A DNA stretch of 64,000 nucleotides from Anaerolineae bacterium UTCFX1 (GTDB lineage Bacteria > Chloroflexota > Anaerolineae > Anaerolineales > Villigracilaceae), in the NCBI GenBank assembly GCA_002050275.1, contig MWTB01000021.1, forward strand, positions 124,001 to 188,000, in the 5' to 3' direction. Each line of letters opens with the position of its first letter. Position 1 is the first letter of the stretch. A model generated the notes under the pieces. The model did not search any database, was not told where the DNA came from, and worked only from the letters and a program-made list of their open reading frames with translations. The position numbers and the translations under genes were made by a program. Shown here one piece after another: positions 60,278-64,000 of the stretch.

Positions 60278-61171
60278 CTATTTCTTTCCTAAGAAACTGT
60301 CCAACATGCTCGTAAATTCCATCGGGAAGATATACTTTGTGGACGGGCTTGCGCCAACGGACTTAAGCGTTTCAAAATATTGCAACGTCATCGTCTTCTG
60401 ATCGATCCCTTTAGCGGAATTGAAGATGGCGTCCAACGCTTTTGCAAAGCCTTCTGCGCGCAACAATTGAGACTGTCGCTCGCCTTCCGCCGCAAGGATG
60501 GCAGACTGCTTCTGACCTTCAGCGCGCAAGATCGCGGATTGCTTCTCGCCTTCCGCCACGTTGACCGCCGCTTCACGCGTGCCGGTGGACTCGGTCACAA
60601 CAGCGCGGCGAATGCGTTCCGCCGACATCTGGCGGTTCATCGCATCTTGCACGTCGCGCGGCGGGATGATCTCACGAATTTCAACGTTAGTGACCTTCAC
60701 ACCCCAGCGTTCAGTTACTTCGTCGAGGCGCGTACGCAACATGTTGTTAATATGTTCGCGCTCTGAGAGCACATCGTCCAGCGGAATTCCGCCGATCACC
60801 GCACGAAGCGTCGTCGCCGCAATACCCGCCGCCGCCGATTCAAAATTACCGACCTGCAAAATCGATTCGGCAGGATCCAATACCTTGTAATACCACAAGA
60901 AGTCAATCGAGATAGGCGCGTTGTCTTTGGTGATCGAAGTTTGATGCGGCACTTCACGCACCTGCTCGCGCAGATCCACCTTTGCCGCGCGATCAATCAC
61001 CGGAACCAAAAGAACAATGCCCGGTCCTTTCGCGCCGACACAACGCCCCAAACGAAAGACGACCAACCGTTGGTATTCAGGCACGATTCGAATCGCATTG
61101 GCAATAAAAATCAAGCCGATAATTAAAATTGCGCCGACCAAACATAAAGCGCTGCCAGTAAGTGCTTCCAT
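60278..61171 (-). CDS. Slipin/stomatin-like SPFH (band 7) protein
   Basis: An N-terminal membrane hairpin (about 5-25) is followed by the SPFH domain (VPEYQRLVVFRLGRCVGAKGPGIV, then LREQVREVPHQTSITKDN). A coiled-coil end has repeats of RAEGQKQSAIL type (about 190-250). Slipins form membrane microdomain rings and often pair with NfeD, as here. The 297-residue length is right. Its exact partner protease, if any, is not present. Confidence 0.93.
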   Translation of the reverse strand: MEALTGSALCLVGAILIIGLIFIANAIRIVPEYQRLVVFRLGRCVGAKGPGIVLLVPVIDRAAKVDLREQVREVPHQTSITKDNAPISIDFLWYYKVLDPAESILQVGNFESAAAGIAATTLRAVIGGIPLDDVLSEREHINNMLRTRLDEVTERWGVKVTNVEIREIIPPRDVQDAMNRQMSAERIRRAVVTESTGTREAAVNVAEGEKQSAILRAEGQKQSAILAAEGERQSQLLRAEGFAKALDAIFNSAKGIDQKTMTLQYFETLKSVGASPSTKYIFPMEFTSMLDSFLGKK

Positions 61172-61197
61172 AACAAACTCTCCTTAAATCTGTAATT

Positions 61198-61788
61198 TTA
61201 TTCTTGCTTTTCGACAACTACAATAAAGCCGTCTCGACGAATCACGCGAACCTTACTCCCGGCTTTAATTTTCATCTCACTGCGAGCCGACCACAATTCC
61301 TTGCCGACCTGTACGCTGCCTTCACTGTAAATATCCGTCCGCGCTTCGCCCTCCAGACCAATTAAGGCGTCGGGGTCGTGCGCGGGCGCGGCGAACGAGG
61401 CTTCTATAGATTTCCGCGTCGCGATCCAGATAAATCCCGCCGTCAGAATTGAGGCGCTCGCCGCCACCCACAGATTCACAGCCGGCGAGCCGTTTCGCAT
61501 GAACATAAATATCGAACCGACGATCAACAGTAAAATTGAAAGCGCGAGCGCCCATTTCCGTTTCGGGTCTCGAATCGCATAGACGAACGGGACGAGACTT
61601 AACCCAATGATAATAACCGCCCAGAAATTAAAAGACAACATGTAAATTCCATAGCCCGCCAGCGCGAAGCAAAATAAGGCGCCGACTTCAAAAAAACCTG
61701 TGCCCGGCGTGACAATCGCCATAAACGCTAAAAGCGCTCCGCCCAGTAGAAAGAGATACGCAATATCAGGATCCAGAAGAAAATTCAT
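61198..61788 (-). CDS. NfeD-like membrane protein
   Basis: Several membrane segments (about 6-120) lead to the small OB-fold at the end (about 135-196) with GLEGEARTDIYSEGSVQVGKELWSARS. This is the short NfeD type without the ClpP-like protease part. It pairs with slipin genes, 26 bases apart, to organise membrane quality control. GGAGG precedes the ATG; the minus -10 at 61803-61808 gives a leader of about eight bases. Confidence 0.9.
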   Translation of the reverse strand: MNFLLDPDIAYLFLLGGALLAFMAIVTPGTGFFEVGALFCFALAGYGIYMLSFNFWAVIIIGLSLVPFVYAIRDPKRKWALALSILLLIVGSIFMFMRNGSPAVNLWVAASASILTAGFIWIATRKSIEASFAAPAHDPDALIGLEGEARTDIYSEGSVQVGKELWSARSEMKIKAGSKVRVIRRDGFIVVVEKQE

Positions 61789-61802
61789 AACGCCTCCGCT
61801 TC

Positions 61803-61808
61803 ATTATA
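61803..61808 (-). promoter_or_regulatory. -10 box TATAAT for nfeD-slipin
   Basis: A perfect minus-strand TATAAT ending 15 bases before the ATG; the leader just holds GGAGG. Confidence 0.45.
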
Positions 61809-61916
61809 CAACAAGATTAGTCCAGATTCTGACGCAAGCCCACGCTAAAACCCAAGCGTCGGGCGCTTCGATTAACCTTACGAATTCTGCCCGAGAAAGT
61901 TTCCTGTATAATCCAT

Positions 61917-61922
61917 CCATCT
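61917..61922 (+). promoter_or_regulatory. -10 box TATAAT for the wecC-wecB pair
   Basis: A perfect TATAAT, then AAGGAA before the ATG at 61943. Confidence 0.45.
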
Positions 61923-61942
61923 ACAACACAACAAGGAACTGA

Positions 61943-63253
61943 ATGAAAATCAACTCACTTTGCGTCATCGGTCTCGGCTACATTGGTCTCCCCTACGCCG
62001 TTACATTTGCCGCGCATGGGTTAAACGTACATGGCGTAGACGTTAACCCGCGCGTAGTGCAATCCTTGCAGGCTGGCAAAATCCACATCCACGAGACGGG
62101 ACTGCAAGACGTCCTTGATGAAGCTCTGCAAGTGGGCAGATTAACCGTATCCAGTCAACCCGTTGAAGCCGACGCGTTTATCATCTCCGTGCCGACTCCG
62201 TTTCAGCGCGAGAAATTCGGCGAGTACAATGGAATTCGATTTAAACTAGCGGACATGCGCGCAGTGGCTTCAGCCGCCGAAGCGATTCTCCCTTTTTTGC
62301 GGAAGGGTAACCTCGTGATCCTCGAATCGACTTCGCCGCCTCGTACGACCGTCGAGTTGGTCGCGCCCATATTAGAACGCTCCAACCTGCGCGCGGGGAT
62401 TGACTTCCACTTGTGCTATTCGCCAGAGCGCATGTTGCCGGGCAATCTTCTTTATGAACTTGTGAACAATGCGCGCATTATCGGGGGCATAACGCCCGAA
62501 TCGGCGCGAGCCGCGCGCGATCTGTATAAAACATTCGTCCAAGGCGAGATCTATGAAACGGACGCGACCACCGCCGAGATGGTCAAGATCATGGAAAACG
62601 CAACGCGCGACGTAAACATCGCCCTCGCTAACGAATTTGCGCGGCTCGCCGAAAAATTCGGCGTGGATGTCTGGGAAGCCATCCGCCTCGCTAACCTGCA
62701 TCCACGCATCAATATCCTCAACCCCGGACCGGGCGTTGGCGGGCACTGTATCAGCGTAGACCCGTGGTTCTTTGTCGAAGCCGCTCCCGAAGTTTCTGCG
62801 CTGATCCATCAGGCGCGAAAGGTCAACGATGAACAGCCTCATTTTGTCGTTAAGAAGGCGCAGCAAGCGCTCGGCGAATTAAGAAATAAACGCATCGCCG
62901 CGTTGGGTCTCGCATATAAGCCCGATGTAGACGACTTACGCGAAAGCCCCGCTGTCGAGGTCGTTCACCTGCTTCAAAAGAATGGAGCCATCGCCCGCGC
63001 ATGGGAACCCTTTGCGCCAAGCGCCAAACTCGAAGGAATTGACATGGCTGCCGATTTTGATTCCGCAATTAAAGATGTGGACGCAATTCTACTGCTCGTT
63101 AACCATTCTCAATTCCGCAGCCTAGACCCTGCAAGCATTGCGTCCAAAACCAAAGCGCGGGTCGTGATTGATGCGGTCAACGCGTGGAATCTAAAAGATT
63201 GGCAAGCGGCAGGCTTCTCGCTTCACCGTCTTGGAGACGCCAAATCGAAATGA
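61943..63253 (+). CDS. wecC: UDP-N-acetyl-D-mannosaminuronate dehydrogenase (WecC-like)
   Basis: WecC oxidises UDP-ManNAc to UDP-ManNAcA with NAD in two steps. The Rossmann motif GLGYIGLPYAVTFAAHG starts the protein, and the catalytic cysteine is in GPGVGGHCISVDPWFF. The NARIIGGITPESARAARDLY and LANLHPRINILNPGP stretches are typical. The 436-residue length fits. A UDP-glucose dehydrogenase is possible, but the 2-epimerase gene that overlaps its stop supports the mannosaminuronate route for surface glycans. Confidence 0.9.
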   Translation: MKINSLCVIGLGYIGLPYAVTFAAHGLNVHGVDVNPRVVQSLQAGKIHIHETGLQDVLDEALQVGRLTVSSQPVEADAFIISVPTPFQREKFGEYNGIRFKLADMRAVASAAEAILPFLRKGNLVILESTSPPRTTVELVAPILERSNLRAGIDFHLCYSPERMLPGNLLYELVNNARIIGGITPESARAARDLYKTFVQGEIYETDATTAEMVKIMENATRDVNIALANEFARLAEKFGVDVWEAIRLANLHPRINILNPGPGVGGHCISVDPWFFVEAAPEVSALIHQARKVNDEQPHFVVKKAQQALGELRNKRIAALGLAYKPDVDDLRESPAVEVVHLLQKNGAIARAWEPFAPSAKLEGIDMAADFDSAIKDVDAILLLVNHSQFRSLDPASIASKTKARVVIDAVNAWNLKDWQAAGFSLHRLGDAKSK

Positions 63254-64000
63254 AAATCCTCTCTGTCTTCGGCACCCGCCCCGAAGCCATCAAAATGGCG
63301 CCTATCGTCCGCTTGCTCAAACAAACGCCGGAGATCGAAGCGCGGGTATGCGTCACCGCTCAACATCGCCAAATGCTTGATCAAGCGCTGAGACTATTTG
63401 AGATACAACCCGACTACGATCTCGATCTCATGCGCGAGGGGCAGTCGTTGGCGCAGCTTAGCGCAGGAATTCTCACTCACCTCGAATCTGTGTTGGAGGA
63501 ATTCAAGCCTGACTGGATGCTCGCCGTCGGCGATACCACCACCGTTCTAACCGCCTCGCTATCGGCGTTCTATCGCAGAATCCATTTCGGTCATGTGGAA
63601 GCCGGTTTACGGACACACAACAAGTGGCATCCGTTCCCGGAAGAGATCAACCGCCGTCTGGCGACCGTCACAGCCGATCTACACTTTGCGCCTACAGAAT
63701 GGTCGAAACAAAACTTGCTCAACGAAGGCGTTGAACCTGAAAAGGTCTTTGTGACCGGCAACCCGGTCATTGACGCATTAAAATTTGTGGTCAATCAAGA
63801 CGAACCGCAGGAAATCACGGAACTGGCAGAAAGGGCGGGCATTCAAGGCGCAAAGGCGAAGAAACTGATTCTCGTCACTGCGCATCGGCGGGAGAACTTC
63901 GGCGAACCGATCGAAAATATCTGTCGCGCGCTACGCGAACTCGCCGCGCGCGAAGACGTCGAAATTGTATATCCCGTCCACTTAAATCCAAACGTGCAGG
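63250..64000 (+). CDS. wecB: UDP-N-acetylglucosamine 2-epimerase (WecB/MnaA), 3' end outside the window
   Basis: The frame runs open to the end, 250 codons so far. It begins KILSVFGTRPEAIKMAP, and has LAVGDTTTVLTASL, GHVEAGLRTHNKWHPFPEEINRR and VTAHRRENFG, all hallmarks of the family that interconverts UDP-GlcNAc and UDP-ManNAc. The start overlaps the wecC stop (ATGA), so both are made together. Roughly 110-130 residues are missing. Confidence 0.93.
   Translation, partial: MKILSVFGTRPEAIKMAPIVRLLKQTPEIEARVCVTAQHRQMLDQALRLFEIQPDYDLDLMREGQSLAQLSAGILTHLESVLEEFKPDWMLAVGDTTTVLTASLSAFYRRIHFGHVEAGLRTHNKWHPFPEEINRRLATVTADLHFAPTEWSKQNLLNEGVEPEKVFVTGNPVIDALKFVVNQDEPQEITELAERAGIQGAKAKKLILVTAHRRENFGEPIENICRALRELAAREDVEIVYPVHLNPNVQ

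Overview
The window is ordinary, densely packed bacterial chromosome with moderate to slightly high GC. It holds about 66 protein genes, three intact tRNA genes (Arg, Thr, Ser), the damaged remains of an initiator tRNA gene and one protein pseudogene. Gene content points to Chloroflexota, probably class Anaerolineae: kinase and lipoprotein sensors with C-terminal propellers, a gamma-alpha fused 2-oxoacid:ferredoxin oxidoreductase, many short lipoproteins starting a few bases after a TATAAT box, and an anaerobe-like set of amino-acid and pyruvate enzymes. This placement is inferred from content, not from a marker search. I see no integrase, transposase, phage gene, CRISPR array or plasmid origin.

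Layout. 1-5.6 kb: membrane protein (5' cut off), M20 dipeptidase, CBS-ACT protein, pseudouridine synthase, Ser/Thr kinase with a propeller sensor. 5.6-10.5 kb: an AT-rich orphan ricin-lectin gene, scpB, two lipoproteins, UDP-glucuronate decarboxylase, GtrA. 10.5-17.2 kb: thioesterase, acetyltransferase, membrane glycosyltransferase, rsmD, Nudix, an Rnk-like factor and class I aldolase fbaB. 17.2-23.9 kb: a molybdenum hydroxylase cluster (fused FAD/2Fe-2S subunit, membrane protein, molybdopterin subunit, hydrolase, a 47-residue small ORF, DUF1361, YqeB-like maturation factor). 24.2-27.6 kb: korA-korB and arfB. 28.5-35 kb: minus-strand operon rocB-ald-CoA transferase-formate/nitrite channel-pyk. 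35-40.7 kb: MBOAT/AlgX-like O-acetylation pair and a MoxR-DUF58-MBL set. 41-46.7 kb: lipoproteins, glutaredoxin, NYN protein, an acetyltransferase pseudogene, a glycosyltransferase. 46.8-51 kb: tRNA-Thr, two class III aminotransferases, smpB, the broken initiator tRNA. 51.3-57.1 kb: response regulator, orphan DNA methyltransferase, L,D-transpeptidase, a SWIM mini-protein, MFS exporter, nadE, tRNA-Ser. 57-64 kb: beta-CASP nuclease, RNase D, RimI, slipin-NfeD, and wecC-wecB running off the end.

How the genes fit together. The window suggests an amino-acid and peptide fermenting anaerobe: peptidases, alanine dehydrogenase, aminotransferases, ferredoxin-linked KorAB, CoA transferase, formate/nitrite channel and pyruvate kinase. 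It also makes surface polysaccharide (UXS, GtrA, GT39, GT4, MBOAT/AlgX, WecBC). Both ribosome rescue routes are represented (SmpB and ArfB).

I do not see a convincing undescribed defence or mobile system. The best oddities are the initiator tRNA gene lacking 12 bases, whose missing segment recurs just upstream; a terminator-like hairpin that sequesters the arfB ribosome binding site; a doubly coupled 47-residue small ORF; an RsmD with an altered catalytic motif; and repeated leaderless promoter architecture.
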